From Methylotenera versatilis 301 (lineage in GTDB: Bacteria; Pseudomonadota; Gammaproteobacteria; Burkholderiales; Methylophilaceae): a stretch of DNA of 64,000 nucleotides. Each line of letters begins with the position of its first letter. The first letter of the stretch is position 1. Location of the stretch: contig NC_014207.1 of NCBI RefSeq assembly GCF_000093025.1, positions 2,356,001-2,420,000 of the forward strand, given 5' to 3'. The position numbers were made by a program, and so were the translations under genes. Below are positions 32,502 to 41,716 of this stretch, one piece after another. The notes below the pieces were generated by a model, which was not told where the DNA came from, did no database searches, and saw nothing but the letters and a program-made list of their open reading frames with translations.

Positions 32502-33962
32502 ATGATTAAAAAACTGCTTGATAGAATTTTTAAGCCCAATAGTGCCAAACCTGAGCACGCTAAAGTCGCGGCGGTTAAAACACAGCAAGCGCCTACGCAT
32601 CGCCCGACACTTAGAACTAAAAAAACAGCGCATAAAAATGTCGATAGTGTTAATCATGGCGCAACGGTAATTGCACATAAAACACATAAATTTGACCGTG
32701 ACTTGTTAAGCAACGCTGCGCTAAAAACCACCGAAGGCTTACATAAAGCAGGCTTTGAAGCTTATATTGTCGGTGGTGCAGTACGCGACTTACTGCTTAA
32801 CCGCACGCCAAAAGACTTTGATGTAGCGACTGATGCCACGCCAGAAGAAGTGAATCGCATCTTTAGACGCTCACGCATTATCGGCAAAAGATTCAGATTA
32901 GTACACGTACTATTTGGGGATGAAACCATAGAAGTTTCAACCTTTCGCGGTAGCCACCTAGAAACTGAGGGTAATCCAAAAGGTGACTCTAAAACCACGG
33001 ATTCAGGTCGCATCATCCGCGACAATGTATTTGGCTCAATAGTAGATGATGCTGTTCGCCGTGACTTTACAGCTAATGCGCTTTATTACAACCCAGCCAG
33101 CCAAGAGGTATTGGACTTTCACCACGGCTATACCGATATAAAAGCAGGCGTTCTGCGCATGATAGGCAAACCTGAAACACGCTATGCCGAAGACCCCGTG
33201 CGTATGCTGCGTGCAGTGCGTTTGTCTGCAAAGTTAGGCTTAAAGATCGATCAAGCTACGCAAGCACCTATCGCCAAAATGGCAGATTTGCTGCAAGACG
33301 TACCGCCTAGCCGTTTGTTTGATGAAATGCTCAAGTTGTTTTTGTCTGGTCATGCCATGGAAAGCGTCAGTGCTTTGCGTGAGCAACACCTGCACCATGG
33401 CTTATTGCCGATGTTAGATGTAGTGCTTGAACAGCCGATGGGTGAGCGTTTCGTCATGCTGGCACTCAAAAATACTGACGACCGCATCCTTTCTGGCAAA
33501 TCAGCTAATCCGAGCTTTTTATTCGCCACCCTACTCTGGCATGAAATGTTAGCAGCTTGGGAAAGCTACAAAGCAGAAGGTCAGCACGCGATTCCAGCGT
33601 TACACATGGCGATGAGTGAAGTGATTGCCACTCAAGCTGAGAAAATGGCGATTCATAACCGCTACACCGCCACCATGAAAGAAATTTGGGGCATGCAGCC
33701 ACGCTTTGAACAACGTGCAGGAAAGCGACCTTTTGGCTTGCTTACACACCCACGCTACCGCGCTGGCTATGATTTTTTACTTTTACGTTGTGAATCTGGT
33801 GAGTTACCAATGGAATTAGGCGAGTGGTGGACTGAATTCGCTAACGCTGATGGTGAAGGTCGTACAGCCATGTTACAAGCAGATACCGCACCTAAAAAAC
33901 GTAAGAAGAGAAGTCGCAAAAAACCTGCTGGTGCAAGCTCTACTATTAGCACAACTGAGTAA
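32502..33962 (+). CDS. pcnB: Poly(A) polymerase I
   Basis: A 486-residue class II nucleotidyltransferase. A basic N-terminal extension of about 60 residues precedes the catalytic GGAVRDLLLNRTPKDFDVATDATPEEV motif and the RRSRIIGKRFRLVHV segment. A basic tail (KKRKKRSRKKPA) ends the protein. It adds 3' poly(A) tails to RNAs, which speeds decay. The family also contains CCA-adding enzymes; the N- and C-terminal basic extensions and the FRRSRIIG block favour PcnB. It is followed by folK after 12 bases. Confidence 0.94.
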   Translation: MIKKLLDRIFKPNSAKPEHAKVAAVKTQQAPTHRPTLRTKKTAHKNVDSVNHGATVIAHKTHKFDRDLLSNAALKTTEGLHKAGFEAYIVGGAVRDLLLNRTPKDFDVATDATPEEVNRIFRRSRIIGKRFRLVHVLFGDETIEVSTFRGSHLETEGNPKGDSKTTDSGRIIRDNVFGSIVDDAVRRDFTANALYYNPASQEVLDFHHGYTDIKAGVLRMIGKPETRYAEDPVRMLRAVRLSAKLGLKIDQATQAPIAKMADLLQDVPPSRLFDEMLKLFLSGHAMESVSALREQHLHHGLLPMLDVVLEQPMGERFVMLALKNTDDRILSGKSANPSFLFATLLWHEMLAAWESYKAEGQHAIPALHMAMSEVIATQAEKMAIHNRYTATMKEIWGMQPRFEQRAGKRPFGLLTHPRYRAGYDFLLLRCESGELPMELGEWWTEFANADGEGRTAMLQADTAPKKRKKRSRKKPAGASSTISTTE

Positions 33963-33974
33963 ATTCCTGTATTT

Positions 33975-34466
33975 ATGAAACAAGCTTTTGTTGCGCTAGG
34001 GAGTAATTTAGCAAACCCAATTTCACAAGTAGAATCTGCCTTTGCAGCACTTGAAAACCTACCAAACACACGTGTGATAAAGAAGTCATCTTTATATAAA
34101 ACGGCACCGATAGGCTACGAAGCTGAGCAACTAAACCAGATTCCAGACTTTATTAATGCAGTAGCGGAGCTTGAAACAGATTTAGCCCCGCTTGAATTGC
34201 TCGATGCGCTATTGGAAATTGAAAATCAGGCTGGGCGTGAACGCCCTTTCCCCAATGCTCCCAGGGTGTTAGATTGTGATTTACTGCTTTATGAGAATGT
34301 AAGCATGGAGTCCACCAAGCTCATATTGCCACATCCAAGAATGCATCAACGCGGTTTCGTTTTATTACCATTATTTGAAATCGCAGCACAATTATCCATC
34401 CCGAATCATGGCAAAATAGCGACATTGATTCACGAGCAGCAATTTACTGGCATTACAAAACTATAG
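33975..34466 (+). CDS. folK: 2-amino-4-hydroxy-6-hydroxymethyldihydropteridine pyrophosphokinase
   Basis: A 163-residue folate-synthesis enzyme. VALGSNLANP, the middle LLDALLEIENQAGRERPFPNAPRVLDCDLLLY (catalytic Arg/Asp region) and LPHPRMHQRGFVLLPL are all present. It transfers pyrophosphate from ATP to 6-hydroxymethyl-7,8-dihydropterin. It sits in the common pcnB-folK-dNK-panB-panC series. Confidence 0.96.
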   Translation: MKQAFVALGSNLANPISQVESAFAALENLPNTRVIKKSSLYKTAPIGYEAEQLNQIPDFINAVAELETDLAPLELLDALLEIENQAGRERPFPNAPRVLDCDLLLYENVSMESTKLILPHPRMHQRGFVLLPLFEIAAQLSIPNHGKIATLIHEQQFTGITKL

Positions 34467-34482
34467 GCAGCACACTAATCGC

Positions 34483-35130
34483 ATGAGCATTTTTAATAAA
34501 TACCCTTATATCGTTGTTGAAGGCCCTATTGGCTGCGGCAAAACTACGCTGGCCAAAATGTTAGCCGATAAATTTCCTGTAGATTATTTATCTGAAAAAG
34601 CCGAAGCGAATCCATTTTTGCCGCGCTTTTATCAAGATGCACAACGTTATGCATTGCCTACACAGCTGTTTTTTTTGTTTCAGCGCGCTAATCAGATGAA
34701 AGATTTGAGCCAGCGTGACATGTTCGCCAAACCAATTATTGCTGACTTTTTCTTAGAAAAAGACCCGATATTTGCGCGACTGAATTTGGATGATGAAGAG
34801 TACGCGCTATATCACAACATTTATCAGCATTTGCAATTAAAAGCGCCTAAACCAGACTTGGTGATTTACCTACAAACGCCTATTGACGCCCTGATGGAGC
34901 GTATTGAAGAGCGCAGTGTCACTTACGAACAAGACATTCCGCGTGAATATATAGAGCGTTTAGCAAATGCGTATAGCGAGTTTTTTCATAATTATGACGC
35001 TTCACCAGTACTGATTGTGAATAATGAAAAACTTAATGTGCTAAAAAATGAAGATGCGCTGGAGCTGTTGCTTAACCGTATTATGCAAATTAAAGGTCAG
35101 CGCGAATTCTTTAATCCGAACTTTGATTAG
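34483..35130 (+). CDS. Deoxynucleoside kinase (dAK/dGK family)
   Basis: A 215-residue kinase with P-loop EGPIGCGKTTL (14-24), DLVIYLQTP and the LID-region ERSVTYEQDIPREYIERL. It phosphorylates deoxyadenosine or deoxyguanosine in nucleotide salvage. Which nucleoside is preferred cannot be told. It stands between folK and panB, a conserved order in betaproteobacteria. Confidence 0.92.
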   Translation: MSIFNKYPYIVVEGPIGCGKTTLAKMLADKFPVDYLSEKAEANPFLPRFYQDAQRYALPTQLFFLFQRANQMKDLSQRDMFAKPIIADFFLEKDPIFARLNLDDEEYALYHNIYQHLQLKAPKPDLVIYLQTPIDALMERIEERSVTYEQDIPREYIERLANAYSEFFHNYDASPVLIVNNEKLNVLKNEDALELLLNRIMQIKGQREFFNPNFD

Positions 35131-35138
35131 CTTTCCAA

Positions 35139-35951
35139 ATGAACTTAGCCCAATTACATGAAATGGCGGCGGCAGGCGAGAAAATCGTCATGCTGACCAG
35201 TTACGATTCCACTTTTGCAAAGCTTTCTGAAGAAGCCGGTGTAGATATCCTGCTCGTAGGCGATTCACTGGGCATGGTGTTGCAAGGTGCTGAAAATACG
35301 CTCAATGTCAGCATGCATCACATGACTTACCACACCAAAAGCGTCTCTGCAGGAGCTTTAAATACCTTTATCATGGCGGATATGTCACTTGGCAGCTATG
35401 AACACGATAATGAAGCTGCTTACAAAAATGCTGAATGGCTGATTAAATCAGGCGCACACATGGTGAAATTTGAAGGCGGCGGTAGCAAGGTGAAAACGGC
35501 TCGTTACTTAGTGGAACGAGGTATTCCAGTGTGTGCTCACTTAGGATTTACACCACAATCGGTCAATCAGCTTGGTGGCTACAAAATTCAAGGTAAAACA
35601 GATGAAAGCGCCGCGCAAATCATGCAAGATGCTATCGCCATGAGTGAAGCTGGTGTTGGTTTTATTTTACTGGAAATGGTGCCTGCTGCCCTAGCCAAAA
35701 AAATCACCGAAACCATTAAAACACCAACTATAGGCATAGGCGCTGGGGTTGATTGCAGTGGACAAGTACTAGTGGTTCAAGATTTACTCGGCATCTACAC
35801 AGGCCCTGCAAGTAAGAAACCCAGCGAATTCAAATCTCCACGTTTCGTGCGTAATTTCTTAAAAGATACCAATAGCGTGCAATCTGCAGTTGAAGCCTAT
35901 GTCAAAGCAGTTAAAGATAAAACCTTCCCAGCGCTTGAACATAGCTATTAA
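35139..35951 (+). CDS. panB: 3-methyl-2-oxobutanoate hydroxymethyltransferase
   Basis: A 270-residue TIM-barrel enzyme, first step of pantothenate synthesis: 5,10-methylenetetrahydrofolate plus 2-oxoisovalerate gives ketopantoate. LTSYDSTFAKL, VGDSLGMVLQG, the magnesium Asp in ADMS and GIGAGVDCSGQVLVVQD are present. It is the first gene of the panB-panC pair, 24 bases upstream of panC. Confidence 0.97.
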   Translation: MNLAQLHEMAAAGEKIVMLTSYDSTFAKLSEEAGVDILLVGDSLGMVLQGAENTLNVSMHHMTYHTKSVSAGALNTFIMADMSLGSYEHDNEAAYKNAEWLIKSGAHMVKFEGGGSKVKTARYLVERGIPVCAHLGFTPQSVNQLGGYKIQGKTDESAAQIMQDAIAMSEAGVGFILLEMVPAALAKKITETIKTPTIGIGAGVDCSGQVLVVQDLLGIYTGPASKKPSEFKSPRFVRNFLKDTNSVQSAVEAYVKAVKDKTFPALEHSY

Positions 35952-35975
35952 GTCATTTCTCTAAGTCTTATTTTC

Positions 35976-36824
35976 ATGCAAATTATTAACACCATAGCCG
36001 AATTAAGAAGCGTTTTAAAAAACCAATCGAATGTCGCTTTTGTACCAACGATGGGCAACTTGCATGCGGGTCATATTCAATTGGTTGAAGTAGCAAAGCA
36101 ACACGCAGAATGCGTGGTGGTCAGTATATTTGTAAACCCATTACAATTTGGTCCGAATGAAGATTTAGCGAGCTACCCACGCACTCTAGAGGCGGATTGT
36201 GGGAAATTAAAAACTGCCGGCGCAAGTATTGTTTTTACACCAAGTGTTGAGGAGATGTACCAGGACTTTGACGGTATAAATCTCAATCAAACCATGTCGA
36301 TTACACTGCCATCAATTGCCAACGAGCTTTGTGGTGCTTCGCGACCAGGTCACTTTGCTGGTGTTGCGACGGTGGTAATGAAGCTTTTCAATATGGTACA
36401 ACCTAGCATTGCCGTGTTTGGTCAAAAGGATTTCCAGCAACTATTCATCATCAAACAAATGGTGAAACAATTTAATTTGCCAATTAATATTATTGGCGTG
36501 GATACAGTACGCGAGCCTAGCGGTTTAGCGATGAGTTCGCGCAACGGCTATTTAACTGATGCACAGCGTGCCTCTGCAAGCCAATTAAATAGCGCCTTGC
36601 AGAGCATTATTCAGTCAGTAATGTGTGGCAATAAAGATTATGCTCAACTAGAGCTACAAGCTAAATCCACACTCAATAGCCAAGGTTGGCTGGCTGATTA
36701 TATTTCAATACGCTCTAGCCTAACGCTACTTCTTGCAAGCAGCACAGATACGAATTTAGTTGTTTTAGGTGCCGCTAAACTAGGTAATACCCGTCTAATC
36801 GACAATCTTACTTTCAATATTTAA
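35976..36824 (+). CDS. panC: Pantoate-beta-alanine ligase
   Basis: A 282-residue ATP-dependent ligase that joins pantoate and beta-alanine. VPTMGNLHAGHIQLV (HIGH-like), FVNPLQFGPNEDL, GQKDFQQL and AMSSRNGYL (KMSKS-like region) are all there. It is followed by a terminator. panD, which makes the beta-alanine, lies just beyond. Confidence 0.97.
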   Translation: MQIINTIAELRSVLKNQSNVAFVPTMGNLHAGHIQLVEVAKQHAECVVVSIFVNPLQFGPNEDLASYPRTLEADCGKLKTAGASIVFTPSVEEMYQDFDGINLNQTMSITLPSIANELCGASRPGHFAGVATVVMKLFNMVQPSIAVFGQKDFQQLFIIKQMVKQFNLPINIIGVDTVREPSGLAMSSRNGYLTDAQRASASQLNSALQSIIQSVMCGNKDYAQLELQAKSTLNSQGWLADYISIRSSLTLLLASSTDTNLVVLGAAKLGNTRLIDNLTFNI

Positions 36825-36849
36825 TACATCTTCCCAGACAATATTTGAA

Positions 36850-36879
36850 AATAAAAGCCTGAGTCGCACGGCTTTTATT
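36850..36879 (+). terminator. Probable terminator after panC
   Basis: AATAAAAGCC (36850-36859) and GGCTTTTATT (36870-36879) form a 10-bp stem with a 10-base loop. The T tract is only TTTT inside the arm, so it may be weak. It separates panBC from panD. Confidence 0.65.
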
Positions 36880-36960
36880 AGTAGTGAATAGATGTTAAGT
36901 TACTATAAACCGTTGAATACACTATAATACTGTTTTTTCTATCTAAGAGTTTTCTGCATT

Positions 36961-37341
36961 ATGCAAAGAACAATGCTTAAATCTAAATTACACCGTGTAC
37001 ATGTGACACACAGCGAACTTCATTACGAAGGCAGTTGTGCGATTGATGAAAACTTGCTTGAAGCCGCTAACATTAGTGAGTACGAGCAAATTCATTTGTA
37101 CAACGTAACCAATGGTGAGCGCTTTAGCACATACGCGATTTTAGCTGAGCGTGGCTCAGGCATTATCTCAGTAAACGGTGCAGCCGCTCACAAAGCAGCG
37201 CCTGGCGATATTATGATTATTGCCAGTTACGCGAATTATAATGAATTAGAACTACAAAAGTTCTCTCCCCAACTTGTGTATGTGGACAATCACAACCGCA
37301 TACAATCTCAACGCAATGCAATACCAGCACAGGCCGCTTAA
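36961..37341 (+). CDS. panD: Aspartate 1-decarboxylase proenzyme
   Basis: A 126-residue pyruvoyl-dependent enzyme. The start [13 protein letters not shown] and the self-cleavage site Gly24-Ser25 in YEGSCAID are exactly as in PanD; cleavage turns Ser25 into the pyruvoyl group. It decarboxylates aspartate to beta-alanine for PanC. Its TAA is directly followed by the rsfS ATG with no gap, so translation is probably coupled. Confidence 0.97.
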   Translation: MQRTMLKSKLHRVHVTHSELHYEGSCAIDENLLEAANISEYEQIHLYNVTNGERFSTYAILAERGSGIISVNGAAAHKAAPGDIMIIASYANYNELELQKFSPQLVYVDNHNRIQSQRNAIPAQAA

Positions 37342-37719
37342 ATGACAATTGATGTAAACGCAGTAAACTATTTAGAAACAATGAAACAAGCGGTGATTGA
37401 CGCCATCGAAGATATTAAAGGCTTCGATATCACACCTATGGATGTTCGCAAACTGACGAGCATGACCAGTTACATGATTGTAGCTTCAGCTACATCAAGC
37501 CGCCAAGCAAAAGCGATTGCCGACAACGTGCGCGAAAAACTGAAAGAAAAAGGCTATCACATTCGCGGTACAGAAGGCGAAAAAGAAGGCGAATGGGTAT
37601 TGGTAGATTTAGATGATATCGTTGTACACATCATGGTACCAACCACTCGTGCTTACTACAACCTAGAACAATTATGGGGCGAGGCTGAAAGCCGCCGCGG
37701 CCATATCAAAGCTGAGTAA
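37342..37719 (+). CDS. rsfS: Ribosome silencing factor
   Basis: A 125-residue RsfS (Iojap/YbeB) protein. MTSYMIVASATSSRQAKAIADNVRE and GEKEGEWVLVDLDDIVVHIM are typical. It binds ribosomal protein L14 and blocks subunit joining in starvation. In most bacteria it precedes rlmH, as here (28 bases). Confidence 0.95.
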   Translation: MTIDVNAVNYLETMKQAVIDAIEDIKGFDITPMDVRKLTSMTSYMIVASATSSRQAKAIADNVREKLKEKGYHIRGTEGEKEGEWVLVDLDDIVVHIMVPTTRAYYNLEQLWGEAESRRGHIKAE

Positions 37720-37747
37720 TTAACTCTCTCGCCAGCAGGGCTAGTAC

Positions 37748-38215
37748 ATGAAGCTGCGTATTATCTCTGTCGGCCACAAAATGCCAAGCTGGGTCGAAAC
37801 CGCTTGCGCAGAATACACCAAGCGCATGCCGCGCGAAGCTACAGTTGAAATTATCGACATCAAGCCTGAGAAACGTGCCGCAGGTAACAGCACTGAGAAC
37901 ATTCAACTCATTGAAGCAAAACGTATTTTAGAAGCTGTTGGTAAAGACTTTTGCATTGCCCTAGATGAACGCGGGCAAGAAGTCACCACACTGCAACTTG
38001 CAGATAAATTCAAAGACTGGCAAGCTTCAAGCCGTGATGTGGCACTCATCATTGGCGGCGCTGATGGATTGCATACTTCAGTCAAACAGAAAGCCGATTG
38101 GTTATGGGGGCTTTCTAAGCTTACATTGCCACATGCGATGGTGCGCGTATTGCTGGTTGAGCAACTTTACCGCGCGCACTCTGTCATTACTAATCACCCC
38201 TACCATCGCGAGTAA
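37748..38215 (+). CDS. rlmH: 23S rRNA pseudouridine-1915 N3-methyltransferase
   Basis: A 155-residue SPOUT-class methyltransferase. LRIISVGHKMPSWVE opens it, and IGGADGLHTSVK then ALPHAMVRVLLVEQLYRAHSVITNHPYHR-type segments end it (the typical SAM-binding knot and C-terminus). It methylates pseudouridine 1915 of 23S rRNA on the assembled ribosome. It is followed by the photolyase gene after two bases, so they are probably co-transcribed. Confidence 0.97.
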   Translation: MKLRIISVGHKMPSWVETACAEYTKRMPREATVEIIDIKPEKRAAGNSTENIQLIEAKRILEAVGKDFCIALDERGQEVTTLQLADKFKDWQASSRDVALIIGGADGLHTSVKQKADWLWGLSKLTLPHAMVRVLLVEQLYRAHSVITNHPYHRE

Positions 38216-38217
38216 AT

Positions 38218-39657
38218 ATGTCTCAAGCACAGCAAAAATCAACCTATGAAAAATCTTTAGTTTGGTTTAGACGTGACTTACGAGATTACGACCATGCAGC
38301 GCTATACCACGCATTAAAATCCTCAAAAAAAGTGTATTGCGTCTTTGTATTCGATACCGCTATTCTTAATCAGTTAAATGATAAGGCAGATCGCCGAGTA
38401 GAGTTTATTTGGGAAAGTGTGCGTGAGTTAAAAACTTCGCTACAAAAACACGGTAGCGATTTAATTGTGCTGCATGGCAACGCTGGCGATGAAATTCCAA
38501 AATTAGCCAACACACTTTTAGTAAATGCCGTATTTACCAACCATGATTACGAACCTAGTGCCATTACTCGCGATGCGCATGTGGCTGAGCAGCTCAATAA
38601 AAGCAGTATTGCATTTCATCATTACAAAGATCATGTGATTTTTGAAAAAGATGAAGTGTTAAATCTCTCTGGCAAACCTTATTGTGTATTTACACCCTAT
38701 AAAAACATGTGGCTTAAAACAGTTAATGATTTCTTTTTCAAAGCTTATCCAGTCGATAACCATTTAAACAACTTGGCTAAAACTAATGCCAGTCCGTTTA
38801 TAAGTTTAGAGGACTTAGGGTTTAAGCACACAAATTTGGCTAGCATGAGGTTACCCACTGGAATGCAAGGTGGTCTAACACTCTTTAATGACTTTATAGA
38901 ACGTATGAGTCGTTACAAAGATGCGAGGGACTTCCCTGCAATAAAAGGTGTTTCTTATTTATCCGTACACCTACGTTTTGGCACTATCTCTATACGCCAT
39001 CTAGCACGCGAGGCTATGCAATCGGCTAATACTGGCGCACAGACGTGGCTAAGCGAACTTATCTGGCGTGATTTTTATGTGCAAATATTACATCACAACC
39101 CAAGTGTTGCCGCAGGTAGAGCTTATAAAGTAGAGTTCGAATCTTTAAAATTTCCAAATGATACCGCACTTTTTCAAGCTTGGTGTGATGGCAAAACGGG
39201 CTACCCGCTTGTAGATGCCGCTATGCGACAACTTAACACTACAGGATTTATGCATAACCGTTTGCGTATGGTAGCTGCGAGCTTTTTGGTGAAAGATTTA
39301 CTGATAGATTGGCGTTGGGGCGAGCGCTATTTTGCTGAAAAATTAATCGATTTTGACCTAAGTGCTAATAATGGCGGCTGGCAATGGGCCGCTAGCACTG
39401 GCTGCGATGCACAACCTTGGTTTCGCATCTTTAATCCAATCACGCAAAGTGAGCGTTTTGATGCACAGGGAAAGTTTATTCGTAAGTATGTGCCAGAATT
39501 GACAAAGTGCAACGACAAGGAAATTCATGCACCATGGCTGATTCCGCTATTACGCTTACAAGAGCTAAATTTAAGCATAGGGAAAGACTACGCAGCACCT
39601 GTAGTTGACCACGCCACACAAAGGTTGCAAGCACTAGCGCTCTATAAAAACATATAA
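38218..39657 (+). CDS. phrB: Deoxyribodipyrimidine photolyase, class I
   Basis: A 479-residue CPD photolyase. The antenna domain has SLVWFRRDLRDYDHAAL. The FAD domain has YLSVHLRFGTISIRHL, WLSELIWRDFY and RQLNTTGFMHNRLRMVAASFLVKDLLIDWRWGE. The Trp-rich NNGGWQWAASTGCDAQPWFRIFNP region supplies the electron-transfer chain. It repairs cyclobutane pyrimidine dimers in light. It follows rlmH by two bases. A separate Fe-S cryptochrome/photolyase is encoded at 3.8-5.4 kb, so light-driven repair is well provided for. Confidence 0.96.
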   Translation: MSQAQQKSTYEKSLVWFRRDLRDYDHAALYHALKSSKKVYCVFVFDTAILNQLNDKADRRVEFIWESVRELKTSLQKHGSDLIVLHGNAGDEIPKLANTLLVNAVFTNHDYEPSAITRDAHVAEQLNKSSIAFHHYKDHVIFEKDEVLNLSGKPYCVFTPYKNMWLKTVNDFFFKAYPVDNHLNNLAKTNASPFISLEDLGFKHTNLASMRLPTGMQGGLTLFNDFIERMSRYKDARDFPAIKGVSYLSVHLRFGTISIRHLAREAMQSANTGAQTWLSELIWRDFYVQILHHNPSVAAGRAYKVEFESLKFPNDTALFQAWCDGKTGYPLVDAAMRQLNTTGFMHNRLRMVAASFLVKDLLIDWRWGERYFAEKLIDFDLSANNGGWQWAASTGCDAQPWFRIFNPITQSERFDAQGKFIRKYVPELTKCNDKEIHAPWLIPLLRLQELNLSIGKDYAAPVVDHATQRLQALALYKNI

Positions 39658-39781
39658 TATGTTTTATATAAGACATAAGTGTTATATAATTTACGCCATT
39701 AAAAAGCTCTCACAATTACAGAACTCAAGCGCACAAGTTAAGTATACTCATACACATGTTCTAATTATTTGAAAGATCATT

Positions 39782-40852
39782 ATGGCACTCGTTTCATTAC
39801 GTCAATTGCTTGATCACGCTGCTGAGCACGATTACGGCCTAGCCGCTTTTAATGTTAACAACATGGAGCAAGTTCACGCCATTATGCAAGCGGCGGATGA
39901 GGTGAATAGCCCAGTAATTCTACAAGGATCAGCTGGTGCCCGCAAATATGCTGGCGAAGCCTTTTTAAGGCATTTAGTGCTAGCCGCCATAGAAACCTAC
40001 CCGCACATCCCCGTTGTCATGCATCAAGATCATGGCCAATCGCCCGCAGTGTGCATTCAGGCAATACGCTCGGGCTTTTCAAGCGTGATGATGGATGGCT
40101 CATTAATGGAAGATGCAAAAACACCCTCCACTTACCAATACAACGTCGATGTGACCAGAAAGATCGTAGAAATCGCGCATGCGATTGGCGTGTCTGTTGA
40201 GGGCGAACTCGGTGTACTAGGCTCTTTAGAAACGGGCTTAGCCGGTGAAGAAGATGGCTCTGGCGCAGTTGGTGTATTAAACCACGACCAAATGCTCACT
40301 GACCCAGAAGAGGCCGCTGACTTTGTGCGCAGAACAGGTGTAGATGCATTAGCTATCGCCATCGGCACTTCACATGGCGCTTATAAGTTTAGCAAGCCTC
40401 CAACAGGAAAAACCCTTGCGATTAGCCGCATCAAGGAAATTCACGCACGCATCCCAAATACGCATTTGGTAATGCATGGCTCATCATCAGTTCCTCAAGA
40501 ATGGTTACAAATCATCAATGAGTTTGGCGGCGATATGGGCGAAACTTATGGCGTACCCGTAGAAGAAATTGTCGAAGGTATCAAACACGGTGTGCGCAAA
40601 ATCAACATTGATACAGACTTACGCATGGCTTACACAGGTTCAATTCGCAAATTTTTCACTGAAAAAAGAAAAGAATTCGACCCAAGGAAATTCCTTAGCG
40701 CCTCTACTGTTGCCATGCGTGCTATTTGCAAAGAACGCTACGAAGCTTTTGGCTCCGCAGGGCAAGCTGCACTCATTAAACCTATCTCATGCGATCAAAT
40801 GGCTTTACGTTATAAGGCAGGTGAATTAGATGCGATCGTTAAATCAAAGTAA
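39782..40852 (+). CDS. fbaA: Class II fructose-bisphosphate aldolase, Calvin-type subfamily
   Basis: A 356-residue zinc-dependent aldolase. [28 protein letters not shown] (zinc His and the Asp), [23 protein letters not shown] and [13 protein letters not shown] are present. It interconverts fructose 1,6-bisphosphate and the two triose phosphates. The GSSSVPQ form and length fit the Cbb-type class II enzymes of methylotrophs and autotrophs. It is followed by tpiA after 66 bases. A TATAAT at 39685-39690 may be its promoter. Confidence 0.96.
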   Translation: MALVSLRQLLDHAAEHDYGLAAFNVNNMEQVHAIMQAADEVNSPVILQGSAGARKYAGEAFLRHLVLAAIETYPHIPVVMHQDHGQSPAVCIQAIRSGFSSVMMDGSLMEDAKTPSTYQYNVDVTRKIVEIAHAIGVSVEGELGVLGSLETGLAGEEDGSGAVGVLNHDQMLTDPEEAADFVRRTGVDALAIAIGTSHGAYKFSKPPTGKTLAISRIKEIHARIPNTHLVMHGSSSVPQEWLQIINEFGGDMGETYGVPVEEIVEGIKHGVRKINIDTDLRMAYTGSIRKFFTEKRKEFDPRKFLSASTVAMRAICKERYEAFGSAGQAALIKPISCDQMALRYKAGELDAIVKSK

Positions 40853-40918
40853 CTCGACTTATAAGTCAAAAATATCGCTGATCAAAAGTCTAGCGAGTTA
40901 GAAATAAGGAATAAAGAA

Positions 40919-41686
40919 ATGCGGCGTAACCTAGTAGTAGGCAATTGGAAGATGCATGGTGATATCCATAGCAATGAAACTCTACTCAACACACTGATTA
41001 CTGGATTAAGTGATTACAAAAGTGCGGATTATGTCGTTTGTGTTCCAAACCCATACTTACACCAAACAAGGTCATTACTAGAAAACACTGGTATTGCATG
41101 GGGTGGACAAAACGTTAACCAGTTCGAAGAAGGTGCATTCACTGGCGCCGTCTCTCCGCACATGCTCACAGACCTAGGCTGCACCTATGTGCTGCTTGGA
41201 CACTCGGAAAGACGCGTGTTATTTCATGAAACCAATCTATCCGCCGCCGCTAGATTTGATGCATCGATTAAAGCCAATCTAACGCCAATTTTATGTGTAG
41301 GTGAAACCCTTGCTGAACATGATGCGGGACTGACAGAAGTTATCGTTGCAAGCCAGATGGATGCCGTAATGGCAACCCTTAATGATGAAAATTTTGCTAA
41401 AGCGATGGAACTGAATATGGTGTTTGCATATGAGCCAGTATGGGCTGTTGGCACAGGCAAAACCGCCACGCCAGAGCAAGCACAAGAAGTGCATCAATTT
41501 ATACGGCAACGCATCGCTAGACGTAATGCTGAAGCAGCCTCAAAAGTCCGTATTATTTATGGCGGCAGTGTGAAAGCTCAAAATGCCGCTAAATTATTCA
41601 GTATGCCAGATGTTGATGGCGGCTTGGTTGGTGGCGCATCACTCAATGCGGAAGAGTTCATCGCCATTTGCAAAGCGGCTAACTAG
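40919..41686 (+). CDS. tpiA: Triose-phosphate isomerase
   Basis: A 255-residue TIM barrel with Asn9/Lys11 in GNWKMHG, the catalytic His in LLGHSERR, the catalytic Glu in AYEPVWAVGTGKTA (mobile loop after it) and YGGSVKAQNA. It interconverts dihydroxyacetone phosphate and glyceraldehyde 3-phosphate. With fbaA upstream and the convergent fbp, the region holds the lower part of the sugar-phosphate recycling expected in a RuMP methylotroph. Confidence 0.97.
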   Translation: MRRNLVVGNWKMHGDIHSNETLLNTLITGLSDYKSADYVVCVPNPYLHQTRSLLENTGIAWGGQNVNQFEEGAFTGAVSPHMLTDLGCTYVLLGHSERRVLFHETNLSAAARFDASIKANLTPILCVGETLAEHDAGLTEVIVASQMDAVMATLNDENFAKAMELNMVFAYEPVWAVGTGKTATPEQAQEVHQFIRQRIARRNAEAASKVRIIYGGSVKAQNAAKLFSMPDVDGGLVGGASLNAEEFIAICKAAN

Positions 41687-41695
41687 CCGCTTTTG
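41673..41695 (+). terminator. Terminator overlapping the tpiA stop codon
   Basis: AAGCGGCTA and TAGCCGCTT form a 9-bp stem with a two-base loop, followed by TT. The TAG of tpiA is part of the right arm, so the last codons are inside the hairpin. Confidence 0.75.
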
Positions 41696-41716
41696 TGACT
41701 AAACACAAATTAAGAG